Source: Paenibacillus pabuli (GTDB taxonomy: Bacteria; Bacillota; Bacilli; Paenibacillales; Paenibacillaceae). Taken from it: 64,000 bases of DNA. The position numbers and the translations under genes are program-made. Shown here one piece after another: positions 21,123 to 28,806 of the stretch. The notes under the pieces are model-generated. The model was not told where the DNA came from and did no database searches. It worked only from the letters and a program-made list of their open reading frames with translations. Numbering within the stretch: the first letter of the stretch is position 1; the number at the start of each line of letters is the position of its first letter. The stretch is from the NCBI RefSeq assembly GCF_023101145.1, contig NZ_CP073714.1, forward strand, positions 2,232,001 through 2,296,000, written 5' to 3'.

Positions 21123-21449
21123 ATGACGATTAAAGGACAAAAGTTTAAAACGTATTCAGAGAAGTTAAAAAAAGAGGCTATTCGTTTGCATACGGTTGAG
21201 GGGTGGACTTACCGAAAGATAAATGAACATTTGGGAATTCATGACCCGGGACGAATGAAGCGCTGGATGCGAAAACACCGGGAACAAGGCGAGTTTGGAC
21301 TGTTGGATCAACGAGGTCGCCGAAAAGAATACATGGATCAAGACCGCTATGTGCAAAACCTGAAACGGGAGAATGAGTTGCTAAAAAAGTGCTTGGTAAC
21401 CTGGAAGGAGGAAGCAAACAAGAAAGATTTCAGATCATGGAAAAAGTAG
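21123..21449 (+). CDS. IS3-family transposase OrfA (helix-turn-helix)
   Basis: 108 residues from the ATG at 21123, 76 bases inside the IS. It contains the HTH segment SEKLKKEAIRLHTVEGWTYRKINEHLGI followed by RMKRWMRKHREQGEFGLL and a C-terminal coiled-coil-like stretch YVQNLKRENELLKK. OrfA binds the ends and, when fused to OrfB by frameshifting, makes the active transposase. An in-frame upstream start at 21072 would have no ribosome binding site. orfB overlaps by 61 bases in the -1 frame. Confidence 0.9.
   Translation: MTIKGQKFKTYSEKLKKEAIRLHTVEGWTYRKINEHLGIHDPGRMKRWMRKHREQGEFGLLDQRGRRKEYMDQDRYVQNLKRENELLKKCLVTWKEEANKKDFRSWKK
21383..21389 (+). promoter_or_regulatory. Programmed -1 frameshift site A AAA AAG
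   Basis: In the orfA frame the codons read CTA-AAA-AAG, giving the canonical slippery heptamer. A -1 slip joins ...NELLKK to VLGNLEGG in the orfB frame. A GGAAGGAGG stretch 15-25 bases further may pause or re-initiate ribosomes. Confidence 0.8.
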
Positions 21450-22273
21450 CGGCATACGGTGATATCCAGAAACTATGCCATGTGTTTGGCGTGTCCCGGA
21501 GTGGGTTTTATGCCTATGTAAAACGTAAACGAATCGATCGCGATGCAAAGGCGAAGAAGCAGGTGCTTCAAACGTATCAACGATATGAAGGCAAATATGG
21601 TTATCGACAGCTCCAGTTGTTCCTTTGGCAAGATCAAGGGATTTGGATGAACCACAAAAAGGTGCTCCGCCTGATGCAAATGCTCGGTATTCAAGCCAGA
21701 ATTCGTCGTAAACGACGCTCCAGCAGCTCGTATGCACCTGCGCAGCGTGTAGCAGAGAACCTGTTGAAGCGAGATTTCAGTGCAGAAAAACCGAATCAGA
21801 AATGGGTAACGGACATTACCCAGTATCGTGTGGGAGAGCGCTGGATATATCTTTCAGCCATAAAGGATCTGTTTAATAACGAGATTGTGGCTTACGAAAT
21901 GGGCGAACGTAACGACAATGATCTCGTGCTCCGCACATTCAGCAAAGCGTTTGCGAAGCAAAAAAACGTGACCGGACTGGTCGTTCACAGCGACCAGGGG
22001 TTCCAGTACACGTCTCATGCTTACCACGACATGCTGCCAAAGGTTGGCGCCCGAATCAGCATGTCTCGCCGAGGGAATTGTTATGACAATGCCTCGATGG
22101 AGAGTTTCTTCTCGCATCTCAAAACGGAAGGACTCTATCCTTATCATATCCGAACGCTTACCGAAGCACAAAGCAAAATTGAAAAATATATCCGTTTTTA
22201 CAACCGAAAACGGCCACAACGGAAACTAAAGAAACTGACGCCGGTAGAGTACCGACGCCAGTTTGCAGCCTAG
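21389..22273 (+). CDS. IS3-family transposase OrfB (DDE integrase core)
   Basis: 294 codons open from 21389. It contains an HTH_21-type segment (YGYRQLQLFLWQDQGIWMNHKKVLRLM) and the rve integrase core with the catalytic triad: D in WVTDITQY, D in VVHSDQGFQYTS, and E in NASMESFFSHLKTE, followed by YIRFYNRKRPQ. The frame has no independent start with good spacing, so it is expressed mainly as an OrfAB fusion through the -1 shift. All motifs are intact. Confidence 0.92.
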   Translation: MLGNLEGGSKQERFQIMEKVAAYGDIQKLCHVFGVSRSGFYAYVKRKRIDRDAKAKKQVLQTYQRYEGKYGYRQLQLFLWQDQGIWMNHKKVLRLMQMLGIQARIRRKRRSSSSYAPAQRVAENLLKRDFSAEKPNQKWVTDITQYRVGERWIYLSAIKDLFNNEIVAYEMGERNDNDLVLRTFSKAFAKQKNVTGLVVHSDQGFQYTSHAYHDMLPKVGARISMSRRGNCYDNASMESFFSHLKTEGLYPYHIRTLTEAQSKIEKYIRFYNRKRPQRKLKKLTPVEYRRQFAA

Positions 22274-22311
22274 GGTCTTTTTATAATGTCTACTAAATGG
22301 GGTCTTGACCA

Positions 22312-22334
22312 AGTCGTTCGAAGGTCTTTTTTTT
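22312..22334 (+). terminator. Right half of the IS-split terminator with T-run
   Basis: AGTCGTT-CGAAGGTC followed by eight T residues. It pairs with the left half at 21017-21046. In its present position only the 3' arm remains, so it should no longer terminate. Confidence 0.75.
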
Positions 22335-22457
22335 GCGTTTCGCTAAATATGGGATTAACTTGGGGACAGCGACATATGGATATAGAGACGGGAAATGAAA
22401 GCTTGTAATGATGCGATGTGGAATGTACCAAATCAGTGATGAAGGAGGCGTTGTTCT

Positions 22458-22697
22458 GTGTCAGATCCGCAGCTTCGTGCTTACGCCCCTTTTGTGGGGC
22501 CGTTTGATCCATGTCCACCGAAGACCATTCGGACGTACCTGGTTCCTCCGCAATTGTTTATCCCCTTTCAGCCGATGGGTTGGCCGCAGTTCAGTCCCGC
22601 AGAAGCCTTAAGAATTGGAACGTTGTGGCCTGCTTTGTACAGTCCTTATACACCTGCGAGTTCGAAGGGAAGGAAGGTGGAAGCAGATGGAACCTGA
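22458..22697 (+). CDS. cotJA: Spore coat protein CotJA
   Basis: 79 residues, Pro-rich: YAPFVGPFDPCPPKTIRTYLVPPQLFIPFQPMGWPQF is the family signature. CotJA is a minor inner-coat component made in the mother cell and needed for incorporating CotJC. GTG start with GAAGGAGG seven bases upstream. It overlaps cotJB by 11 bases. The nearest upstream element is the IS right end, about 146 bases away, so an IS-borne outward transcript could reach this operon. Confidence 0.92.
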   Translation: MSDPQLRAYAPFVGPFDPCPPKTIRTYLVPPQLFIPFQPMGWPQFSPAEALRIGTLWPALYSPYTPASSKGRKVEADGT

Positions 22698-22962
22698 AGC
22701 ACCTAAAGCCTGTGATGCAAAATACTATGAGCTGCTGGAGGAACTTCAGGCCCTGGACTTTGTATTGGTTGAGCTGAATCTGTATCTGGACACCCACCCT
22801 GGTGACTACCAGAGCATTGAGCAATACAACAAGTTCAGCCAGGAGCGGATGAGGGTGGCACATGAGTTTCAGCAATTGTACGGACCGCTGATGAACTTTG
22901 GGCATGCGTTCTCCAAATATCCGTGGGAATGGTCTCAGACGCCTTGGCCTTGGCAAGTGTGA
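22687..22962 (+). CDS. cotJB: Spore coat protein CotJB
   Basis: 91 residues. The segment YYELLEELQALDFVLVELNLYLDTHPGD and the later EYNKFSQERM-like region are typical of CotJB, which partners CotJA/CotJC in the spore coat. The ATG at 22687 with GAAGGTGG upstream is chosen over an in-frame TTG at 22615. The C terminus is Trp/Pro rich (YPWEWSQTPWPWQV). Confidence 0.92.
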   Translation: MEPEAPKACDAKYYELLEELQALDFVLVELNLYLDTHPGDYQSIEQYNKFSQERMRVAHEFQQLYGPLMNFGHAFSKYPWEWSQTPWPWQV

Positions 22963-23055
22963 AATAACAGCCTCGGGTTTCCTTGCAGTTGTTCCAGGCC
23001 GGGAACTCGAGGGATCGTAACAGGTTGGATTTGATTTAAAGGAGGAGGCGTCTGC

Positions 23056-23625
23056 ATGTGGGTGTATGAGAAAAAATTGCAATATCCCGTTCGGGTTAGC
23101 AAATGTGATCCTCGTATGGCGAAATTACTAGCGGAACAATATGGGGGTGCAGACGGAGAACTGGCAGCCGCCCTGCGATATTTGAACCAGCGTTATACCA
23201 TTCCGGACAAGATTATCGGGCTGTTAAATGACATAGGCACGGAGGAATTTGCTCATCTGGAAATGATTGCTACCATGATTTACAAGTTAACGAAGGATGC
23301 AACAGTGCAGCAACTAGAAGAAGCCGGTCTGGGGCCGAACTACGCACAGCGTGACTCTGCTTTGTTTTATACGAATTCTTCTGGTGTACCTTTCACCGCT
23401 ACTTATATTCAAGCGAAGGGAGATCCCATTGCTGATTTGTACGAGGATATTGCAGCGGAAGAGAAGGCACGGGCTACATATCAGTGGTTGATTGATCTGA
23501 CGGATGACGTTGATCTGCAGGATAGTCTCAAGTTTCTAAGGGAACGGGAGATTGTGCACTCCTTGCGTTTTCGTGAGGCAGTCGAGATTTTGAAGGATGA
23601 TCGGGAGACGAAGAAAATTTTCTGA
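23056..23625 (+). CDS. cotJC: Spore coat protein CotJC, manganese-catalase fold
   Basis: 189 residues of the dimanganese catalase family. The glutamate and histidine metal ligands are visible: DGELAAALRYL (E), GTEEFAHLEMI (E and H), DIAAEEKARATY (E) and REIVHSLRF (H). It is a four-helix-bundle protein deposited in the inner coat and may detoxify peroxide. GGAGGAGG precedes the ATG. Last gene of cotJABC. Confidence 0.95.
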   Translation: MWVYEKKLQYPVRVSKCDPRMAKLLAEQYGGADGELAAALRYLNQRYTIPDKIIGLLNDIGTEEFAHLEMIATMIYKLTKDATVQQLEEAGLGPNYAQRDSALFYTNSSGVPFTATYIQAKGDPIADLYEDIAAEEKARATYQWLIDLTDDVDLQDSLKFLREREIVHSLRFREAVEILKDDRETKKIF

Positions 23626-23645
23626 AAAACAATATCATAAAAAAA

Positions 23646-23694
23646 TGAAAAACAGGACAATCTTTTTTAATAAAAAGCATTGTCCTGTTTTTTT
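23646..23694. terminator. Bidirectional intrinsic terminator after cotJC
   Basis: AAAAACAGGACAAT pairs with ATTGTCCTGTTTTTTT around an AT-rich loop. Between converging genes, with A and T runs on both sides. Confidence 0.85.
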
Positions 23695-23710
23695 GATTCT
23701 ATGTTAGCAC

Positions 23711-24703
23711 TTAGTATTCAACAACCATGGCAACATTTTGCCACCCGGCGCCAACAGTCCAGAACAGCACTTTATCACCACGCTGAATTTGGCCGGATGT
23801 TATGGCTCGATGCAATGCAATAAACGGACTACTGGTTGAGGTGTAACCGAACTCGTCTCCGATATAGACGGCGATATCTTCACCGATGCCAATGTTCTCG
23901 GATACAGCACGTATATTGCCAATGGATAATTGGGAGAAACAAGCGGCTTTGATCTCGTCTGCTCCGATCTCGTTACGACTCAGCAGCGTGCGAATCGATT
24001 CAGAGGCAGCCCCTACACAGATGGAATCATCAAACGGTATGAATTTCACATGGAATGCCCCTGCATCTACACCGGTTTGGCCCAGTTTTGCAAGACCTTG
24101 TGCCGGGAAGAGGGAATTGCCGTAAACACAAGTATCGGTCTGATAGATTGAGTCAATAAAACCGACAGCCTGCTCGTCCCGTTCAACAATGACCGCTGCC
24201 GCTGCATCCCCAAAGTTCGCGAAGTATACAGGATCATCTGGGCTGGCGTGGGGAGCGACGTAATCCGAACCGATAATCAAAGCACGACGAATTCTCGGAT
24301 TACCCAGCATCTGACGGCTAACTTGTTCGAAGGCTGCGGTCATGCCTGCACAGTTGGCATTGCTATCAATGCAGATCGTATGGGCTGCCCCGTTAATCAG
24401 GCGATGAATCATTAAGGAATTCGTAGGAAAGATGTATTCCGGCGTTTGACTTGCATAAGCAATCAGATCGATATCAGCACCGGTAAGTCCAGTCTTTTCG
24501 AGCAGATTACTGGCGGCCTCAAAGGCCATGCTTAGTGAGTTTTCATCATCGTTGTCAATTTTGTAACGTGTATCACGCCCAAGTGCCTTTAACAATCCCC
24601 GAATATCTACACCTCTCGCATCAAAATGTTCAATGTAAAAGTCATTGCCCACCCTGTTCGTTGGATGATAGATATCGATATCTACAATACGAATTCCAGC
24701 CAT
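23711..24703 (-). CDS. KAS III-like (FabH-fold) protein with altered active site
   Basis: 330 residues, thiolase fold of the FabH/KAS III type. The nucleophile region is intact (C118 in DSNANCAGMTAAFEQV, like FabH's acyl-binding cysteine), and the C-terminal VLFWTVGAGWQNV glycine loop is present. Where FabH has His in HQAN, this protein has Ser (SIGN, about S260); where FabH has Asn in GNTSAAS it has Tyr (FGYTSTSS, about Y287). Without His and Asn it is unlikely to do normal decarboxylative condensation; acyl transfer or ester formation is plausible. ATG at 24703 has AGGAGG nine bases upstream; an ATG at 24709 is only three bases away. Last gene of a four-gene operon. Confidence 0.85.
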   Translation of the reverse strand: MAGIRIVDIDIYHPTNRVGNDFYIEHFDARGVDIRGLLKALGRDTRYKIDNDDENSLSMAFEAASNLLEKTGLTGADIDLIAYASQTPEYIFPTNSLMIHRLINGAAHTICIDSNANCAGMTAAFEQVSRQMLGNPRIRRALIIGSDYVAPHASPDDPVYFANFGDAAAAVIVERDEQAVGFIDSIYQTDTCVYGNSLFPAQGLAKLGQTGVDAGAFHVKFIPFDDSICVGAASESIRTLLSRNEIGADEIKAACFSQLSIGNIRAVSENIGIGEDIAVYIGDEFGYTSTSSPFIALHRAITSGQIQRGDKVLFWTVGAGWQNVAMVVEY

Positions 24704-24757
24704 CTTCATTCTCCTCCTGAGCGGATGGGTGAACCCTAAGCTTGTCCGCCTGGTTTA

Positions 24758-25108
24758 TTAGGTCGTAACCGTAGAGATGATCTCAAGATTGTCCAGTCCA
24801 ACAGACCGTCCAAGACGGGACAGCTGCATTTTCAGAATGGCATTATTCTCAAGCGTCAACACCACTTTTTTATATTCATCTTTTTTGAACATCTGCAGGC
24901 AGCCCTCGAGAAGAGGCACAATTTCCGGAGCGGTAACATTCAGCCTTTTGCAATCAATATTCAATTCATATTCCTTGGTGTTAATCGGAGCGATTGTGTC
25001 CTGATATGCCGAGATGGAACGTAAACCGTCTTCTTGAGAGAAAGATCCCTCCAGCTCAATGTTTAACACCTTGTTCGGAACGTCAGTTTTCAGTATAAAA
25101 CTTCCCAT
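24758..25108 (-). CDS. Small STAS-like protein in the ThDP/KAS III operon
   Basis: 116 residues, no membrane segment. The pattern of strands and helices (VLNIELEGSFSQEDGLRSISAYQ; YELNIDCKRLNV; PEIVPLLEGCLQMF; KKVVLTLENNAILKMQLSRLGR) resembles STAS/SpoIIAA-type domains. The loop residue equivalent to the phosphorylated Ser of SpoIIAA cannot be assigned with confidence. I infer a scaffold or regulatory role, or a structural partner of the KAS III-like protein 54 bases downstream. AAAGGAGAG precedes the ATG. Confidence 0.55.
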   Translation of the reverse strand: MGSFILKTDVPNKVLNIELEGSFSQEDGLRSISAYQDTIAPINTKEYELNIDCKRLNVTAPEIVPLLEGCLQMFKKDEYKKVVLTLENNAILKMQLSRLGRSVGLDNLEIISTVTT

Positions 25109-25294
25109 GATTGTTCTCTCTCCTTTAAATGAGTTAAGGCTATCCTGCTAACCAAGACATAGGCCTTGAGGCCCTAAGCTGACTGCTTCTGAGATGTGGC
25201 GGATTCGAAGGATAATTTAACCATATTATAAAGGTAGAGATGTAATAAGATCAATAAAAAAGTCGAATCGTGTATAAAAATGTAGAAGAGTGAA

Positions 25295-25663
25295 TTATTG
25301 GATTTCTTCCAGGGTAGCGAGCAATACATTAAACGCACTGATGATCCGCGGAGCACCAACACATGGCGCCAGATGCAGCAAAATTGCTTTGAGCTGTTCG
25401 ACGGTTACACCGACACTTAACGCCATCGTATAATGAACCCCCAACTGCTCATACTGCCCCTGTGAGATCAGAGAGGAGATAATGGCAACTTCCTTCCATT
25501 GATCGGTAATGGTTGTACGTTGAAAAATATCCCCGTAAGCCGTTCCCATAATAAACTCAGCGAGCTCAGGGAACTGATCTTTAATCGGTGCCAGTGCTTT
25601 TGCACCATATTCCCCGGAGAGCTTTGCAAAACGTTCCAATCCTTGAGTCACTTGTTCACTCAT
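25295..25663 (-). CDS. Carboxymuconolactone decarboxylase / AhpD-like protein
   Basis: 122 residues, all-helical CMD fold. The family block is VAIISSLISQGQYEQLGVHYTMALSVGVTVEQLKAILLHLAPCVGAPRIISAFNVL. The AhpD CxxC motif is absent, so it is not a peroxidase partner. The conserved histidine (VHYTMAL) and HLAPCVGAPR loop match the decarboxylase/lactonase branch. It starts 12 bases after the ThDP enzyme's stop codon, with AGGAGG overlapping that stop. Substrate unknown; by context a product of the ThDP enzyme, such as a beta-keto acid. Confidence 0.8.
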   Translation of the reverse strand: MSEQVTQGLERFAKLSGEYGAKALAPIKDQFPELAEFIMGTAYGDIFQRTTITDQWKEVAIISSLISQGQYEQLGVHYTMALSVGVTVEQLKAILLHLAPCVGAPRIISAFNVLLATLEEIQ

Positions 25664-25675
25664 GCTATGTTCCTC

Positions 25676-27307
25676 CTAATTCAAAGTCACGGTACGGTGA
25701 GCTGTGGGTGGTATCTCGTCACGGTCGGTAAGCAGCTCAATGACGGTAACCTTATTCAGCTGCTGGGCAGTCTGGAGAGCAGAGACGAATTCACCCCGTG
25801 TTTCTGCCCGAAAGGCAACAGCACCGAGAGATTCGGCAAACTTTGCTGCATCCATGGGAACCTCGTACAAGGTACCATCGATTCGGCCTGTTGTTTTTTC
25901 CATGCCTTTCAGTGCCATATCCAGCTGCTTATTGTTCACCACGATGAAGATAACGGGAAGATTGTTGCATACAGCGGTGTTAATCTCGGTTCCAAGCATC
26001 ATAAAGCATCCGTCACCAGTAATGCATACAATGGTTTCTTCCGGTGCGGCAGTCTTGGCTCCAATAGCCATGCCAATCGCATTACCCATGCAGGCAAAGT
26101 AGGCGTCAAACACAAAGCTGCCGGGTTTCTTGATTTTATATCGTTGAACCGCATGAAAACCATGACTGCCATCATCCACAAACAGCTTATGATCATATGG
26201 AAGCAGTTCACTCATTTCTTCCAGGACGGAAGCCAGGGACAGGTTCGGCAGATCAGGGAGAGGTAGGGTGTAATCTACAGTTATTGTTTCTCTTGGAACA
26301 ACAGGTTGTTCTGTCAGTGTACCAAGCAAAAACTGCAGGTTGTCCTTCAAGTCGCCGGTGATATGTATGGTTTGAGCGTTAAGTATTTTACCAACGAATG
26401 TCGGATCAGCATCGAATTGAATCAAATGTGCAGGATGGTTTTCAGGCTTCAAATTACAGATGGTCATATCACTCAGACGTGAACCGAGTACGATATAGAG
26501 GTCACTTTGATTCAATAGTTCGTCTGCGTGTGGGAAGCCGCCAACACCACAAGGCCCATGATAAAGGGGATGATCCCAAGCAATGGCACCTTTTCCGCCA
26601 GGCGAAGTAATGACAGGAATATTGAAATGTTCAGCAAAATGGAGCAATTCATCATGAGCTCTGGCGCGGCTGACACCTTTGCCTGCAATAATTAAAGGAT
26701 GACTGGACTGTTGAAGTAAGGGGAGGATACGATTCAGGTTGGATACGCTAATCAGGGGTTCAGGCTCCGGAATGACAACCCGGAAGTCAGAGAGCTGTTC
26801 GGTTTGTACATCAAACGGAAGACAGAGATGGACCGGACCTTTGTTGGGACCGAGTGCAATGGAAAGAGCATGATTCAATATGGTGCTAAAATGATCACCG
26901 CGTTCTACCAGCTTGCTGAACAGTGTGGCAGGACGGAACATCTCTGCCAAATCGGCCAAGTAAGATGAAGAGTCCTGACATTGTGGCAGCCCCAACTCCT
27001 GAATGGACTGATGACCCGTAATAAACAGGACTGGCAAGTTATTAGCCTTGGCATGGGCAGCAGCGGTGAGCAAGTTGGTGCCGCCCGGACCGGAAGTTGC
27101 GAAGGCCACACCCAGTTTCCCGGTTTGAAGGGCATAGCCCGATGCTGCAAAACCTGAACTGGATTCATGTCGACCAGGAATGAATTCCAAGCCATAATCA
27201 ACCATTTTCAGGACGGCAGGACATATGGATTTTCCGATAATACCAAAGACATGAGTAACGCCTAAATTACGCAGAGCTTCTGCCAAATAATCCGCAACTG
27301 TTCTCAT
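25676..27307 (-). CDS. Thiamine-diphosphate enzyme, acetolactate/acyloin synthase-like
   Basis: 543 residues with the three domains of the AHAS/POX family. The catalytic glutamate is E48 in GRHESSSGFAASGYA; the central domain carries PLIIAGKG and GSRLSDMTICN; the ThDP/Mg motif begins GDGCFMMLGTEI and ends with VVNN. Pyruvate is the likely donor. The real AHAS has a regulatory subunit (ilvH) next door; none is here. The ATG at 27307 is chosen because GAGGTG precedes it; the in-frame GTG at 27316 lies within that site. First gene of the operon with CMD, STAS-like and KAS III-like proteins. Confidence 0.88.
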   Translation of the reverse strand: MRTVADYLAEALRNLGVTHVFGIIGKSICPAVLKMVDYGLEFIPGRHESSSGFAASGYALQTGKLGVAFATSGPGGTNLLTAAAHAKANNLPVLFITGHQSIQELGLPQCQDSSSYLADLAEMFRPATLFSKLVERGDHFSTILNHALSIALGPNKGPVHLCLPFDVQTEQLSDFRVVIPEPEPLISVSNLNRILPLLQQSSHPLIIAGKGVSRARAHDELLHFAEHFNIPVITSPGGKGAIAWDHPLYHGPCGVGGFPHADELLNQSDLYIVLGSRLSDMTICNLKPENHPAHLIQFDADPTFVGKILNAQTIHITGDLKDNLQFLLGTLTEQPVVPRETITVDYTLPLPDLPNLSLASVLEEMSELLPYDHKLFVDDGSHGFHAVQRYKIKKPGSFVFDAYFACMGNAIGMAIGAKTAAPEETIVCITGDGCFMMLGTEINTAVCNNLPVIFIVVNNKQLDMALKGMEKTTGRIDGTLYEVPMDAAKFAESLGAVAFRAETRGEFVSALQTAQQLNKVTVIELLTDRDEIPPTAHRTVTLN

Positions 27308-27367
27308 GCGGGACACCTCGCTTCATAAAATAGGTTTTTGGACCCACAGGTCAAGTTCCATTTTTGG

Positions 27368-27375
27368 AGTGTATG
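27368..27375 (-). promoter_or_regulatory. Sigma-E -10 box upstream of the ThDP/KAS III operon
   Basis: On the minus strand the box reads CATACACT, a perfect match to the sigma-E -10 consensus (CATAcAHT). The candidate -35 14 bases upstream (TTTTACT) is poor. The implied start site would give a ~54-base leader before the ATG at 27307. One perfect octamer is expected by chance in a window this size, so location is the main argument. Confidence 0.35.
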
Positions 27376-27663
27376 TCGTTGTCTAAGGTAGTAAAAGGAA
27401 ATAATTCCTTGTTAATAGGAAGCGTAGCTTTTTTTGTGGTTTTTTGTCAACTGCTTTTATGAGTATAAATTCCTGATTCTTAGGTTGGAAACGCTTAAGG
27501 TACTGCCCTATATGGGAAAATAAATTAGTTATATACTCCTGCAACAAATTGCCTATAAACAATATTTATAGCATAAAATGTAAAATGGAATAAAAAATTG
27601 TAGTTTGTTTTTGTGTAGATCAAATTAGGTTCGCATGCTTTCTGTTTCACATCCGTTCAAGGA

Positions 27664-27691
27664 TTGGCAATAATAAGCTTTCTGTTATACT
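27664..27691 (+). promoter_or_regulatory. Vegetative-type promoter for the Gfo/Idh/MocA gene
   Basis: TTGGCA, a 16-base spacer and TATACT, 23 bases before the ATG. Close to the sigma-A consensus. Confidence 0.6.
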
Positions 27692-27714
27692 GAAATTTGA
27701 TGGGAGTGAGTTGA

Positions 27715-28686
27715 ATGACAACGTTAAAAATGGCTGTTATCGGGCTGGGCAAAATGGGATTACATATGATACATCAGGCTGCACAGGAAGAACTGTCCAA
27801 AAAAGTAGAGATTGTAGCGGTTTGCGATGCAAGTAACGAAAATTTAACATCGTTTGTTTCCTCTCATCCGGAGACGAAGACGTATACGGATTTTAGGCAA
27901 TTGCTCGACACACATCCGGTGGATCTCCTGTACATTGCCGTTCCACCCAAATATCATTATTCCGTCGTTATGGAGGCATTGCAGCGCAAGATTCATGTTT
28001 TCTGTGAGAAGCCACTTGCGAATAGCATAGAGGAAGCAAGAGCCATGTTGGAGGCAGCCGAGAAGGCTGGTGTAATACACGCAATACATTTCTCCATGCC
28101 CCATGAACCCGCTGTAGTGAAGCTGCAGGAGCTGATCCGTCAGGAGACGATTGGCGAGATTCGCAAAATCGAGTTGATCCTTCAGTTTCCTCAGTGGCCA
28201 CGAGCATGGCAGCAAAATGACTGGATTACGAGCCGCGAGCAGGGCGGATTCATTCTTGAAGTAGGGATTCACTGGATTCATATGATCCAAAAGGTATTTG
28301 GTGCTATTCGTGTGATTAACAGTCAGGTTCAATTTCCCCAAAATACAGGTGAATGTGAACATGAAGTTCTGGCCACGATGGAGCTGGAGGATGGTACCCG
28401 AATTCAGTTGAATGGGATCGCTCATTTTGCAGGAGAAGAGCGAGTATCCATGGTGGTTTACGGTACAGAAGGGACAATTGCTTTGGAAAACTGGGACCAA
28501 CTTTGGAGTGGAAGCATCGGAGAGCCGCTGGTTCCTGTCCAAGCAGAGGAAACCTTGAGCGAGCTGCCGGTACTCAAACACGTCATTGCCCGTGTTCAGG
28601 GCCAGCCTGCCAAAATATACGATTTCAACGATGGTTATCATGCACAGCTTGTCCTTGAAGCTTTACGTAATCCAGATCAATCTTGA
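27715..28686 (+). CDS. Gfo/Idh/MocA-family NAD(P)-dependent oxidoreductase
   Basis: 323 residues. The N-terminal Rossmann motif is VIGLGKMGLHM; FCEKPLANSIEEA provides the catalytic-lysine signature EKP; GGFILEVGIHWIHMI provides the family histidine near residue 185. Family members oxidise or reduce sugars, inositols and related polyols; the exact substrate cannot be predicted. GGGAGTGAG precedes the ATG. It is divergent from the ThDP operon and has its own terminator. Confidence 0.88.
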   Translation: MTTLKMAVIGLGKMGLHMIHQAAQEELSKKVEIVAVCDASNENLTSFVSSHPETKTYTDFRQLLDTHPVDLLYIAVPPKYHYSVVMEALQRKIHVFCEKPLANSIEEARAMLEAAEKAGVIHAIHFSMPHEPAVVKLQELIRQETIGEIRKIELILQFPQWPRAWQQNDWITSREQGGFILEVGIHWIHMIQKVFGAIRVINSQVQFPQNTGECEHEVLATMELEDGTRIQLNGIAHFAGEERVSMVVYGTEGTIALENWDQLWSGSIGEPLVPVQAEETLSELPVLKHVIARVQGQPAKIYDFNDGYHAQLVLEALRNPDQS

Positions 28687-28739
28687 TACTTAAATGAACT
28701 GACCCAGAAGCGAACTTGTATTAAATTTTTATCTTTTGA

Positions 28740-28782
28740 AAAAAAGAAGCAGATTCTCGTGGAAGAGGGTCTGCTTCTTTGT
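28740..28782. terminator. Intrinsic terminator between converging genes
   Basis: AAAGAAGCAGA pairs with TCTGCTTCTTT; A-rich and T-rich flanks. Confidence 0.85.
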
Positions 28783-28806
28783 GATATTTGAATCTGTTCT
28801 ATAAAG

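Larger units (their letters stand above)
21047..22311 (+). mobile_element. Complete IS3-family insertion sequence (IS150-like)
   Basis: 1265 bp. The ends are imperfect inverted repeats: left TGAAGTGCACCCCTTAGAA and TAGACATT, right (reverse complement) TGGTCAAGACCCCATTTAG and TAGACATT, both beginning TG as is usual in IS3. The 3-bp sequence AGT flanks both ends (21044-21046 and 22312-22314) as target duplication. It carries two overlapping frames, orfA and orfB, with an A AAA AAG shift site between them. Both frames are intact, so the element could be active. Its nearest named relative cannot be told without a database. Confidence 0.93.
27308..27714. other. AT-rich intergenic region between divergent operons
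   Basis: 407 bases without a gene. It carries the candidate promoters listed separately and an AT-rich tract (about 27520-27610). Confidence 0.6.
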
